Positions 36,520 to 43,967 of a DNA stretch of 64,000 nt are shown here, one piece after another. The position numbers were made by a program, and so were the translations under genes. How positions within the stretch are numbered: position 1 is the stretch's first letter; each line of letters begins with the position of its first letter. Source of the stretch: Oceanibium sediminis (GTDB lineage Bacteria > Pseudomonadota > Alphaproteobacteria > Rhodobacterales > Rhodobacteraceae); the NCBI RefSeq assembly GCF_003265325.1, contig NZ_QGNX01000001.1, positions 62,001 to 126,000 on the forward strand, written 5' to 3'. The notes beneath the pieces were generated by a model, which searched no databases, was not told where the DNA came from, and saw nothing but the letters and a program-made list of their open reading frames with translations.

Positions 36520-37214
36520 TGCTGCGGGTCGAGGCGATCAATTCCGGCTATGGCAACGCGCAGGTGCTGCGCGATGTCTCGCTCGACGTGGCGGCTGGAG
36601 AGATCCTGTGCCTGATGGGGCGCAACGGCGCGGGCAAGACCACGGCGATGAAGACGATCATGGGCCTGCTGCCGCTGATGTCCGGGCGGATCACGCTCGA
36701 CGGGCAGGACGTGGGCCGCCTGCCCGCCCACGAGGTGGCGCGCGCCGGGATCGGCTACATCCCCCAGGGCCGCCGCCTGTTCACGGAACTGACCGTGGCG
36801 CAGAACCTGGAGATCGGGCTGATGACCCGCAAATCCGGGCCGCACGTCCGCACCCGCGTGCTGGAGCTGTTCCCGCGCCTGTCCGAACGCCTTAACCAGC
36901 GCGCCGAGACCCTTTCGGGGGGCGAGCAGCAGATGCTGGCCACCGCCCGCGCACTTTGTATCGAGCCGAAGGTGCTGATCCTAGATGAGCCGACCGAGGG
37001 GCTGCAACCCTCCATGATCGAGGCGATCCGCGACGTGGTCGTCCGCCTGCGGAATGAGGGCGTCGCCATCCTGCTGGTGGAGCAGCGCGTGGACGCGGTG
37101 CTGGCGCTGGCGGACCGGGTCGCATTCCTCGAAAACGGCATCCTCGCCGAGACGGTCACGCCCGAGCGGATGCGCACCGACGCGGCGCTGCTGAAACGCT
37201 ACCTCGGCGTGTGA
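36519..37214 (+). CDS. branched-chain-type ABC ATPase, LivF-like
   Basis: A 231-residue ATPase with Walker A GRNGAGKTT, the LivF-type phrase IGYIPQGRRLFTELTVAQNL, signature LSGGEQQM and Walker B VLILDEPTEGLQP. The conserved Q of the Q-loop is in IPQGRR. It is the fifth gene of the importer set and is followed after 78 bases by the molybdenum-hydroxylase genes on the same strand. No terminator is visible in that gap, so one transcript is likely. Confidence 0.92.
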   Translation: MLRVEAINSGYGNAQVLRDVSLDVAAGEILCLMGRNGAGKTTAMKTIMGLLPLMSGRITLDGQDVGRLPAHEVARAGIGYIPQGRRLFTELTVAQNLEIGLMTRKSGPHVRTRVLELFPRLSERLNQRAETLSGGEQQMLATARALCIEPKVLILDEPTEGLQPSMIEAIRDVVVRLRNEGVAILLVEQRVDAVLALADRVAFLENGILAETVTPERMRTDAALLKRYLGV

Positions 37215-37292
37215 GGCGGCGTTGACAGGGGCAGGAACGCGGCGCACGATCAGACCCATGCGAACCGTCCGACAGAACGCGAAACCCCGCTG

Positions 37293-38132
37293 ATGGGCGC
37301 CTACCACCGCCCCCGGGATCTGAGCGCCGCGCTGACCGTGCTGGCGGCGGGGCCGGTGACATTGGCGGCGGGGTGCACCGATCTGTTCCCGGCAACCGGC
37401 AACCGGGCGCTGCCCGGCGATGTGCTGGACCTGACGGCCATCAGGGAGTTGCGCGGGATCACACGCACCGATCAGGGCTGGCGCATCGGCGCGACCACCA
37501 CCTGGAGCGATATCCTGCGCGCCGAGCTGCCGCCCGCCTTCGACGGGCTGAAACTGGCCGCGCGCGAGGTGGGCTCTGTCCAGATCCAGAATGCGGGCAC
37601 GCTGGCGGGGAACCTTTGCAACGCCTCGCCCGCGGCGGATGGCGTGCCCTGCCTGCTGACCCTGGATGCGGAAGTCGAGCTTGCCCACGCCAATGGCCGC
37701 CGCCACCTTGCGCTGGGTGACTTCCTGACCGGCCCGCGCCAAACCGCCCTTCGTGTGGGAGAGGTGATGACAGCCGTACATATTCCCGCGCGGGCGGGCA
37801 GCGGCGTGTCCGGCTTTGTGAAACTCGGCGCACGGCGGCACCTGGTGATTTCCATCGCCATGGCCGCCGTCCGGCTGGAGGTCGAGGCGGGGCGCATTTC
37901 CCGCGCATATGTCGCCGTCGGGGCCTGCTCGGCTGTGGCGCAGCGGCTGACGGCACTGGAACAGGCGCTTGCGGGCGCGCCCCTGACAGCGGATATCGGC
38001 GCGCTGGCCACGCCCGCGCTGGTCGGCGATGCGCTCAGCCCCATCGACGACATCCGTGCCGACGCCCCCTACCGACGCGGCGCGGCAACGACGCTGGTCG
38101 CGCGCCTGCTCGAGCGGATGGCCGCGCCATGA
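37293..38132 (+). CDS. FAD-binding subunit of a molybdenum hydroxylase (CoxM/XdhB type)
   Basis: A 279-residue FAD-binding medium subunit of the xanthine dehydrogenase family. The FAD-pyrophosphate loop VTLAAGCTDLFP (about residues 23-34) and the isoalloxazine-side motif GTLAGNLCNASPAADGVP (about residues 103-120) are both present; the C-terminal CO_deh_flav_C domain follows. It takes electrons from the 2Fe-2S clusters of the fusion partner and passes them to NAD or another acceptor. It overlaps the next gene by four bases. Confidence 0.9.
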   Translation: MGAYHRPRDLSAALTVLAAGPVTLAAGCTDLFPATGNRALPGDVLDLTAIRELRGITRTDQGWRIGATTTWSDILRAELPPAFDGLKLAAREVGSVQIQNAGTLAGNLCNASPAADGVPCLLTLDAEVELAHANGRRHLALGDFLTGPRQTALRVGEVMTAVHIPARAGSGVSGFVKLGARRHLVISIAMAAVRLEVEAGRISRAYVAVGACSAVAQRLTALEQALAGAPLTADIGALATPALVGDALSPIDDIRADAPYRRGAATTLVARLLERMAAP

Positions 38133-40867
38133 ACCGCCCGTTCCCGACGCTTGCCCTGACGGTCAACGGCACCCCCCACCCGGTGGAGGCCGCCCCCGGC
38201 CGCCGCCTGTCCGAGGTCCTGCGCGAAGGCCTGGGCCTGCGCGGCACCAAGGTGGGCTGCGACGCGGGCGATTGCGGGGCCTGCACCGTGCTGATCGACG
38301 GTGCGCCGGTCTGCGCCTGCCTGATGCCCGCCATCCAGGCCGAGGGGCGCAACATCGAAACCGTCGAGGCGCTGGCGGAGGCCCCCGAGACCGCCGCGCT
38401 GCAACGTGCCTTCCTGCGCCACGGCGCGGCGCAATGCGGGATCTGCACGCCGGGGATGCTGATGAGCGCCGTGGCCCTGCTGCGCAGCGGCGCGGCGCTG
38501 GATCGCGACACGGTCGAAAACTCCCTCGGCGGGGTGCTCTGCCGCTGCACGGGCTACGCGAAGATCATCGACGCCGTGCTGGATGCGGGCGGTACGGCGC
38601 GCGCGCCGGACCCGGCGGCGGGCGCTGCCGTCGGTGCGCCGGTCGAGCGGCTGGACGGCGTGCCCAAGGTCAACGGAACCGAGCGTTTCGGCGCGGATGA
38701 GGTCCCGCCGGGCTGCCTGCTGGTGCGCGCCGTGCGCAGCCCCCACGCCGCGGCGCGCTTCTCGCTCGGCGATACCGCCGGTTGGGCCAGCGCGCGCAAC
38801 GTGCAGGTCTTCACCGCCGCCGATATCGCGGGGCGCAATATCCACGGGGTGATCCCCCAGTTCGTGGACCAGCCCAGCCTTGCCGTCGATCACGTGCGCC
38901 AACCGGCCGAGCCCGTCGCGATCGTTGTCGGACCAGAGGCGGCCGTTGCCGACCTCGACCTGACCGACTTCCCGGTGACCTGGCGCCCGGAGGTACCGAC
39001 GCTCGACATGGACAGCGCCAGAAGCGCCGCGCTTCTCCATGAGACGCGGGAGGCCAACACCCTGATCACCGGCCGCGTCGTGACCGGCGACGCCGAGGCG
39101 GCGCTGGCGGCAAGCGCGGTCAGCGCCGAGGTCGAGGTGCAGACCTCCTACGTCGAACACGCCTATGTCGAACCCGAAGCCGGGGTCGCCTGGCTCGACG
39201 GGGACACGCTGGTGATCCGCGCGTGCACACAGGCCCCGGCGATGGATAGGGACGACACCGCCGCAGCGCTTGGCCTGCCTGTGGAGCGGGTGCGCATTAT
39301 TCCCGCAGCGGCGGGGGGCGGCTTCGGCTCGAAGCTTGATCTAAGCCTGCAACCGCTGATCGGGCTGGCGACGCTGAAAACCGGCAAACCCTGCCGCATG
39401 ACCTATACGCGCGCCGAGAGCATGGCCTCGACGACCAAGCGTCACCCGGCACGGATGCGCGCGCGCATCGGCGCGGATGCTCAGGGCAAGGTGACCGGCA
39501 TGATCTTCGACGGGGATTTCAACACCGGGGCCTATGCCAGCTGGGGTCCGACGGTGGCGGTGCGTGTGCCGGTGCATGCCTCGGGGCCCTACCGCACGCC
39601 CAACTACCGGGCCGAGGCGCGGGCAATCCACACCAACGGGCCGACCTCGGGCGCGTTCCGGGGCTTTGGCGTGCCACAGGCGGCCGTGGTGCAGGAGGTG
39701 CTCTACGACGACCTCGCACTGGCGCTAGGGCAGGACCGGCTGGCGTTTCGTCTGCACAACGCGCTGCGCGACGGCGAGGCGAGCGTCTGCGGGCAGGTCC
39801 TGCAGGGCGTGGGCATCGCCGATTGCCTGGAAGCGCTGGCCCCCGAGTGGCGCGCCCGGCTCACGGCCTGCGGCGCCTTCAACGCGGCTGAGGCCGGGCC
39901 GCTGCGGCGCGGCATCGGGGTCGCCTCGTGCTGGTATGGCTGCGGGAATACCGGGCTGCCCAACCCCTCGACCATCCGGATCGGGATAACGCCGGAGGGG
40001 CGGCTGCGACTGCATCAGGGCGCGACGGACATCGGCCAGGGCGCGAATACGGTGATCGCGCAGATAGCGGCGGATGCGCTTGGGGTGCCGCTCTCCACGC
40101 TGGAACTCGTGGGCCCGGACACCGCGCTGACGCCCGATTGCGGCAAGACCTCCGCCTCGCGCCAGACCTATGTCACCGGCTCCGCCGCGCTGCGCGCGGG
40201 CCAGAGCTTGCGCGCGCGCCTGCTTCAGATGACGAACCAGGGGCCGGACGCCCCTATAGCCTTGCCCGGCGGCGGCGCCGTGATCGTCGGCACCGGACCG
40301 ACAGCCGCCACCATCCCCCTGGGTGAGCTTGGCACCGACGCCAACGGCTATGCGCTGAGCGTCGAGGAAAGCTACGATCCGCCCACCAGGGCCCTCGACC
40401 AGGACGGCCAGGGAATCCCCTATGCCGTCTACGGCTATGGCGCGCAGCTGGCCGAGGTCAGCGTGGATATGGAGCTTGGCACCGTGAAGGTTCTGGACAT
40501 CGTCGCCGCCCATGACCTTGGCCGGGTCATCAACCCGCTGCTGGCCGAGGGCCAGGTGGAGGGCGGCATCGCGCAGGGCCTCGGCATGGCCTTGATGGAG
40601 GAATATATTCCCGGGCGCACCGACAACCTGCACGACTACCTGATCCCCACGACGGGCGACATGCCCCGCATCCGCTCCATCTTCATCGAGAAGTCCGACC
40701 CCGAGGGGCCGATGGGCGCGAAAGGGCTGGGCGAGCATGTGCTGATCCCCACCGCGCCGGCGATCCTCAACGCGATCCGCCACGCGAGCGGCGCGCGCAT
40801 CACCCGCCTGCCCGCCCTGCCCCACCGGGTGCTCGCGGCGATCCGCGCCGCCAAGGGAAGACCATGA
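38129..40867 (+). CDS. molybdenum hydroxylase, fused 2Fe-2S and molybdopterin subunits
   Basis: A 912-residue fusion. The N-terminal about 150 residues are the small subunit: plant-type cluster C44, C49, C52 and C64 and second cluster C103, C106, C138 and C140. The remainder is the Mo-cofactor subunit with GGGFGSK, the arginine loop GAFRGFG, GATDIGQGANTV and the catalytic Glu in GAKGLGE close to the C-terminus. Such enzymes insert a water-derived oxygen beside a ring nitrogen, for example in xanthine or nicotinate. Fusion of small and large subunits with a separate FAD subunit is a minority layout. The neighbouring reductase favours a pyridine-like substrate over xanthine. Confidence 0.9.
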   Translation: MNRPFPTLALTVNGTPHPVEAAPGRRLSEVLREGLGLRGTKVGCDAGDCGACTVLIDGAPVCACLMPAIQAEGRNIETVEALAEAPETAALQRAFLRHGAAQCGICTPGMLMSAVALLRSGAALDRDTVENSLGGVLCRCTGYAKIIDAVLDAGGTARAPDPAAGAAVGAPVERLDGVPKVNGTERFGADEVPPGCLLVRAVRSPHAAARFSLGDTAGWASARNVQVFTAADIAGRNIHGVIPQFVDQPSLAVDHVRQPAEPVAIVVGPEAAVADLDLTDFPVTWRPEVPTLDMDSARSAALLHETREANTLITGRVVTGDAEAALAASAVSAEVEVQTSYVEHAYVEPEAGVAWLDGDTLVIRACTQAPAMDRDDTAAALGLPVERVRIIPAAAGGGFGSKLDLSLQPLIGLATLKTGKPCRMTYTRAESMASTTKRHPARMRARIGADAQGKVTGMIFDGDFNTGAYASWGPTVAVRVPVHASGPYRTPNYRAEARAIHTNGPTSGAFRGFGVPQAAVVQEVLYDDLALALGQDRLAFRLHNALRDGEASVCGQVLQGVGIADCLEALAPEWRARLTACGAFNAAEAGPLRRGIGVASCWYGCGNTGLPNPSTIRIGITPEGRLRLHQGATDIGQGANTVIAQIAADALGVPLSTLELVGPDTALTPDCGKTSASRQTYVTGSAALRAGQSLRARLLQMTNQGPDAPIALPGGGAVIVGTGPTAATIPLGELGTDANGYALSVEESYDPPTRALDQDGQGIPYAVYGYGAQLAEVSVDMELGTVKVLDIVAAHDLGRVINPLLAEGQVEGGIAQGLGMALMEEYIPGRTDNLHDYLIPTTGDMPRIRSIFIEKSDPEGPMGAKGLGEHVLIPTAPAILNAIRHASGARITRLPALPHRVLAAIRAAKGRP

Positions 40868-42309
40868 CCACGCAACGCCCCGAGAAGATCCGCTGCGACG
40901 CCTGCCCGGTGATGTGCTACATCGCCGAAGGGCAGACCGGCGCCTGTGACCGCTATGGCAACGAGGGCGGGCGCATCGTGCGCACGGACCCGCTGACCAT
41001 CCTCGACAAACGCATCGCCGCGGGGGACGAGGTGAAGCCCTTCCTCGCCGCGGACTGGGACGGCACGCTGGCCCCCGACGACCAGCTGTTCGTCACCGCC
41101 ATCGGCTCGGGCACCACCTATCCCGACTACAAGCCCGCACCCTTCATCATCTCGCGCGAGGTGGAGGGGGCGGACATGATCACCGTGGTGACGGAGGCGA
41201 TCTTTTCCTACTGCGGCGTCAAGGTGAAGATCGACACCGACCGCCACCTTGGCCACGAGACCGCGAAGGTCCTGGCGCAGGGCGAAGTGATCGGCCATGT
41301 GACCACCTCGGAATACGGCTCGCAGATGCTGTCGCTCGGCGGGGTGGATCACCTGACCGGCGGCTCGAAAGCCGAGGGGCGTGTGACCTGCGATACGCTG
41401 CTGGCGCTGTGCAACCGCGCGGCGGTGGAGCTGCAGATCGAGGGCGGCGCATCCGTCATCGTGCAATCGGGCCACCCGCCCATCGTGGACGGCAAGGCGG
41501 AGGCGCGGATGCGCGTCGGCTGCGGCTCGGCCACGATCGGGATGTTCGCGGACCAGTGGAAGGGGCTGGTGGACGAGGTGGTCGTCGTGGACGACCACAT
41601 CACCGGCGTCGTCAGTGAGCACCAGGCGGGCAAGGTTATCGACTGGCCCGACACGGGCATCCGCATCAAGGGCCGCCGCTCGACGCCGGGGCGCTATTTC
41701 CAGGTCGCCGAGCCGGGGCTTGGCTGGGGCGGCACGGATATCGAGGACCCGCTGACCATCCTTGGCCCCTGGAACGCAAAGAAGGGCGCGCGCCCCGGGC
41801 TGACGCTGCTGATGGTGTCCACCACCGGCGAGCAGTTCGCCTATTACGTGCTGGACGACGCGTTGGAGCCGCAGCCTGCACCGCTGCCGGATGCGCTGCG
41901 CGCTTCGGTCGATCTGATCGCGGAGAACTGCGAACCCGCGCTTTGCACGGTGATGTTCACGGGGGGCGCGGGGGGCTCGCTGCGCTCAGGGGTGACGAAG
42001 AACCCGGTGCAGCTGACACGCTCGGTCCAGGCGCTGAAGACCCGAGTGACGCTGGGCGGCGTGCCCGCCTATGTCTGGCCCGGCGGGGGGATCACGCTGA
42101 TGGTGGATGTCGCGCAACTGCCCGACAACGCCTTTGGCTACGTGCCGACGCCCGCGCTGGTCGCGCCGCTGGAATTCACGCTGTCGCGGCAGGACTACGT
42201 CACGCTCGGCGGGCATGACGCGAAGGTCCGCGATCTGCCGGACATCCTGAGCAAGGGCGGCGAATACGGCGCCGCCACGCGCGGCGTGCCGCGCAACGGG
42301 CGGGGCTGA
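40864..42309 (+). CDS. 6-hydroxynicotinate reductase-like Fe-S protein
   Basis: A 481-residue protein that I relate to the 6-hydroxynicotinate reductase of anaerobic nicotinate fermenters, which reduces the pyridone ring of 6-hydroxynicotinate to the tetrahydro-oxo form. The N-terminus has four cysteines, C11, C14, C18 and C28, suited to a 4Fe-4S cluster. Glycine-rich segments (VGCGSATIGMF at 218-228, TGGAGGSLRSG at 366-376, WPGGGITLMVD) may bind flavin. It overlaps the Mo-hydroxylase gene by four bases. The family is seen in aerobes too, where its reaction has not, to my knowledge, been well defined. The family call is fairly firm; the reaction is inferred. Confidence 0.7.
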   Translation: MTTQRPEKIRCDACPVMCYIAEGQTGACDRYGNEGGRIVRTDPLTILDKRIAAGDEVKPFLAADWDGTLAPDDQLFVTAIGSGTTYPDYKPAPFIISREVEGADMITVVTEAIFSYCGVKVKIDTDRHLGHETAKVLAQGEVIGHVTTSEYGSQMLSLGGVDHLTGGSKAEGRVTCDTLLALCNRAAVELQIEGGASVIVQSGHPPIVDGKAEARMRVGCGSATIGMFADQWKGLVDEVVVVDDHITGVVSEHQAGKVIDWPDTGIRIKGRRSTPGRYFQVAEPGLGWGGTDIEDPLTILGPWNAKKGARPGLTLLMVSTTGEQFAYYVLDDALEPQPAPLPDALRASVDLIAENCEPALCTVMFTGGAGGSLRSGVTKNPVQLTRSVQALKTRVTLGGVPAYVWPGGGITLMVDVAQLPDNAFGYVPTPALVAPLEFTLSRQDYVTLGGHDAKVRDLPDILSKGGEYGAATRGVPRNGRG

Positions 42310-42313
42310 GACG

Positions 42314-43153
42314 ATGGAACGCGCGACGCTCAGCCAGCTTTCGGGCGGACGGCTGCACCTGCACCACGGCCCGATCGACGTGATCCTGAAGGTGACAGGG
42401 CCGAACGCCGCCGCCGCTATGCTGGCGGCGGTGCGCCGCTTCGAGTCGGTGCTGGAGGAGCTGGCGGGCGAACTGCCCGACCTGCGCCGCCCCGCGCCGG
42501 TGGCCCTGAAAGGCGCCATCGCGCGCCGCATGGCGGCGGCGGTCGACCCGCTGTCGGAGGATTTCATCACCCCGATGGCGGCAGTCGCGGGGGCGGTGGC
42601 GGACACGCTTGTCGCCACGGCCGTCGCGGCGGGGGGCGTGACCCGCGCCTATGCCAACAACGGCGGAGATATCGCCCTGCACCTTGACCCGGACCAGCAC
42701 TATAGCGCCGCGATCGCCGGGGTGCCCGGTGGGACCGTGACGCTCGCGGCGCTGTCACCGGTGCGCGGAGTTGCCACCTCGGGATGGAAGGGGCGCAGCC
42801 ACAGCCTCGGGATCGCGGATGCGGTCACCGTGCTCGCGGCAAGCGCCGCGCGGGCGGATGCCGCCGCCACGATGATCGCCAATGCCACCGATGCGCCGGA
42901 CCACCCCGCCATCACGCGCGTGCCCGCCTGCACCCTGTCGCCCGACAGCGACCTCGGCGCGCGCCCCGTCACCCGCGACGTGCCGCTGCTGGACCCGGCA
43001 ACCCGGGCGCAGGCGCTGGAGCGGGGGCTGGCCCGCGCGCGCCGCTACCTTGCGGGGGGGCTGATCGACTCCGCCCTGATCCACCTGCAGGGAGAGACGC
43101 GCACCCTTGGACACTCGCTTACCCTGCCCGAACCGGAGACTGCCAATGCCTGA
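42314..43153 (+). CDS. UPF0280 family protein (ApbE-like superfamily)
   Basis: A 279-residue protein of the UPF0280 group, distantly related to ApbE flavin transferases (FAD:protein FMN transferase). Family stretches are GPIDVILKVTG near the N-terminus, PMAAVAGAVADTLV, YANNGGDIALHL and GVATSGWKGRSHSLGIADAVTVLAASAA; the last two correspond to the NGGDI and SG...H...AD features that bind flavin and metal in ApbE. It begins four bases after the reductase-like gene. Possible role: attaching or handling flavin for that reductase. No function has been established that I know of. Confidence 0.8.
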   Translation: MERATLSQLSGGRLHLHHGPIDVILKVTGPNAAAAMLAAVRRFESVLEELAGELPDLRRPAPVALKGAIARRMAAAVDPLSEDFITPMAAVAGAVADTLVATAVAAGGVTRAYANNGGDIALHLDPDQHYSAAIAGVPGGTVTLAALSPVRGVATSGWKGRSHSLGIADAVTVLAASAARADAAATMIANATDAPDHPAITRVPACTLSPDSDLGARPVTRDVPLLDPATRAQALERGLARARRYLAGGLIDSALIHLQGETRTLGHSLTLPEPETANA

Positions 43154-43727
43154 CTTCACCCTGCGCAAGACCATGCTTTTCATGGAGGAGATCCACCATG
43201 ACGGCGGCCCCGCCGCCGCGACGCCGCGCCAGCGCGCCGCCATCGTGGCGCTGGTCGCGAACCCCTTCGCAGGGACCTATGCCGAGGATCTGCAATCGGC
43301 GATGGACGACCTGAAACCGCTGGGCCTGATGATGACCGACAAGCTGATCGCAGCGCTCGGCGGCATCGACGATATCGACGGCTACGGCAAGGCCGCCATG
43401 GCGGGCGAAAACGGAGAGCTGGAGCACACCGCGCTCTGGCATGTGCCCGGTGGCTACGCCATGCGCGAACGGCTGGGCGACGCGCGGGCCATCGTGCCCT
43501 CGTCCATGAAGCAGGGCGGCACCGGCACACGGATCGACGTGCCGCTGGGTCATATCAACGCGGCCTACGTGCGCAGCCACTTCGACGGCATGGAGGTGGG
43601 CGTGCCCGACGGTCCCCGCGCGAACGAGCTGTTGTTCGCCCTGGCGATGACCAAGGGGCCGCGCATTCACAACCGCATGGGCGGGCTGGCGACAGAGGAC
43701 GTGCAGGGCTTCGACGGCTTGCGCTGA
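43146..43727 (+). CDS. DUF1185 (so-called amino acid synthesis) family protein
   Basis: A 193-residue cytosolic protein of the DUF1185 family, whose label amino acid synthesis protein has little experimental support. Conserved-looking parts are AIVALVANPFAGTYAEDL, GGYGKAAMAGENGELEH-like (residues about 78-95), SSMKQGGTGTRIDVPLGHINAAYVRSHFD and PRANELLFALAMTKGPRIHNRMGG. The fold is thought to resemble the YjgF/chorismate-mutase-like class, which also includes ring-opening amidohydrolases. It overlaps UPF0280 by eight bases and ends the operon, so hydrolysis of a reduced ring product is a reasonable guess only. Confidence 0.8.
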   Translation: MPDFTLRKTMLFMEEIHHDGGPAAATPRQRAAIVALVANPFAGTYAEDLQSAMDDLKPLGLMMTDKLIAALGGIDDIDGYGKAAMAGENGELEHTALWHVPGGYAMRERLGDARAIVPSSMKQGGTGTRIDVPLGHINAAYVRSHFDGMEVGVPDGPRANELLFALAMTKGPRIHNRMGGLATEDVQGFDGLR

Positions 43728-43730
43728 CGC

Positions 43731-43751
43731 GGGGGCGCCGTCCCTGCCCCC
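43731..43751 (+). terminator. stem-loop after the heterocycle operon
   Basis: GGGGGC (43731-43736) and GCCCCC (43746-43751) pair around a nine-base loop three bases after the DUF1185 stop. Only TT follows, so it is a weak terminator candidate. Confidence 0.4.
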
Positions 43752-43864
43752 TTAGCGGCGGCGTGCAAAGCGCGCTGCCGGTGATCCCGCCACGGCCGTA
43801 CTGTGCCCGCGCGGCCCAAACCCCTCTCAAGGGCTGTGAACTGCCCATGTATTGTGCAGCAATG

Positions 43865-43906
43865 TTCGTTTCTTGCGCCATTCGCTACAAAGCGAACGCA
43901 AACGAA
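43865..43906 (+). promoter_or_regulatory. candidate GlpR/DeoR-type operator before glpD
   Basis: Two TTCG-type half-sites (TTCGTTT at 43865-43871 and TTCGCT at 43881-43886) face two reverse copies (AGCGAA at 43891-43896 and AAACGAA at 43900-43906). The central pair is a perfect 6-4-6 palindrome. TTCG-based repeats are typical of DeoR-family glycerol repressors (GlpR). It lies 62-103 bases before the glpD start. Confidence 0.55.
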
Positions 43907-43967
43907 TTATGCGCTTGACCGTTCACGCGCGACTCAGCGATACCCCCCCAAAGAGAGGAGCTTCACC

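Noticed and set aside
41518-41539. GSAT segment of the reductase-like protein as an ApbE flavinylation motif
   Set aside because: The known motif is D-x-x-S/T-G-A-T; the order here is G-S-A-T with no preceding Asp, so I do not claim it.
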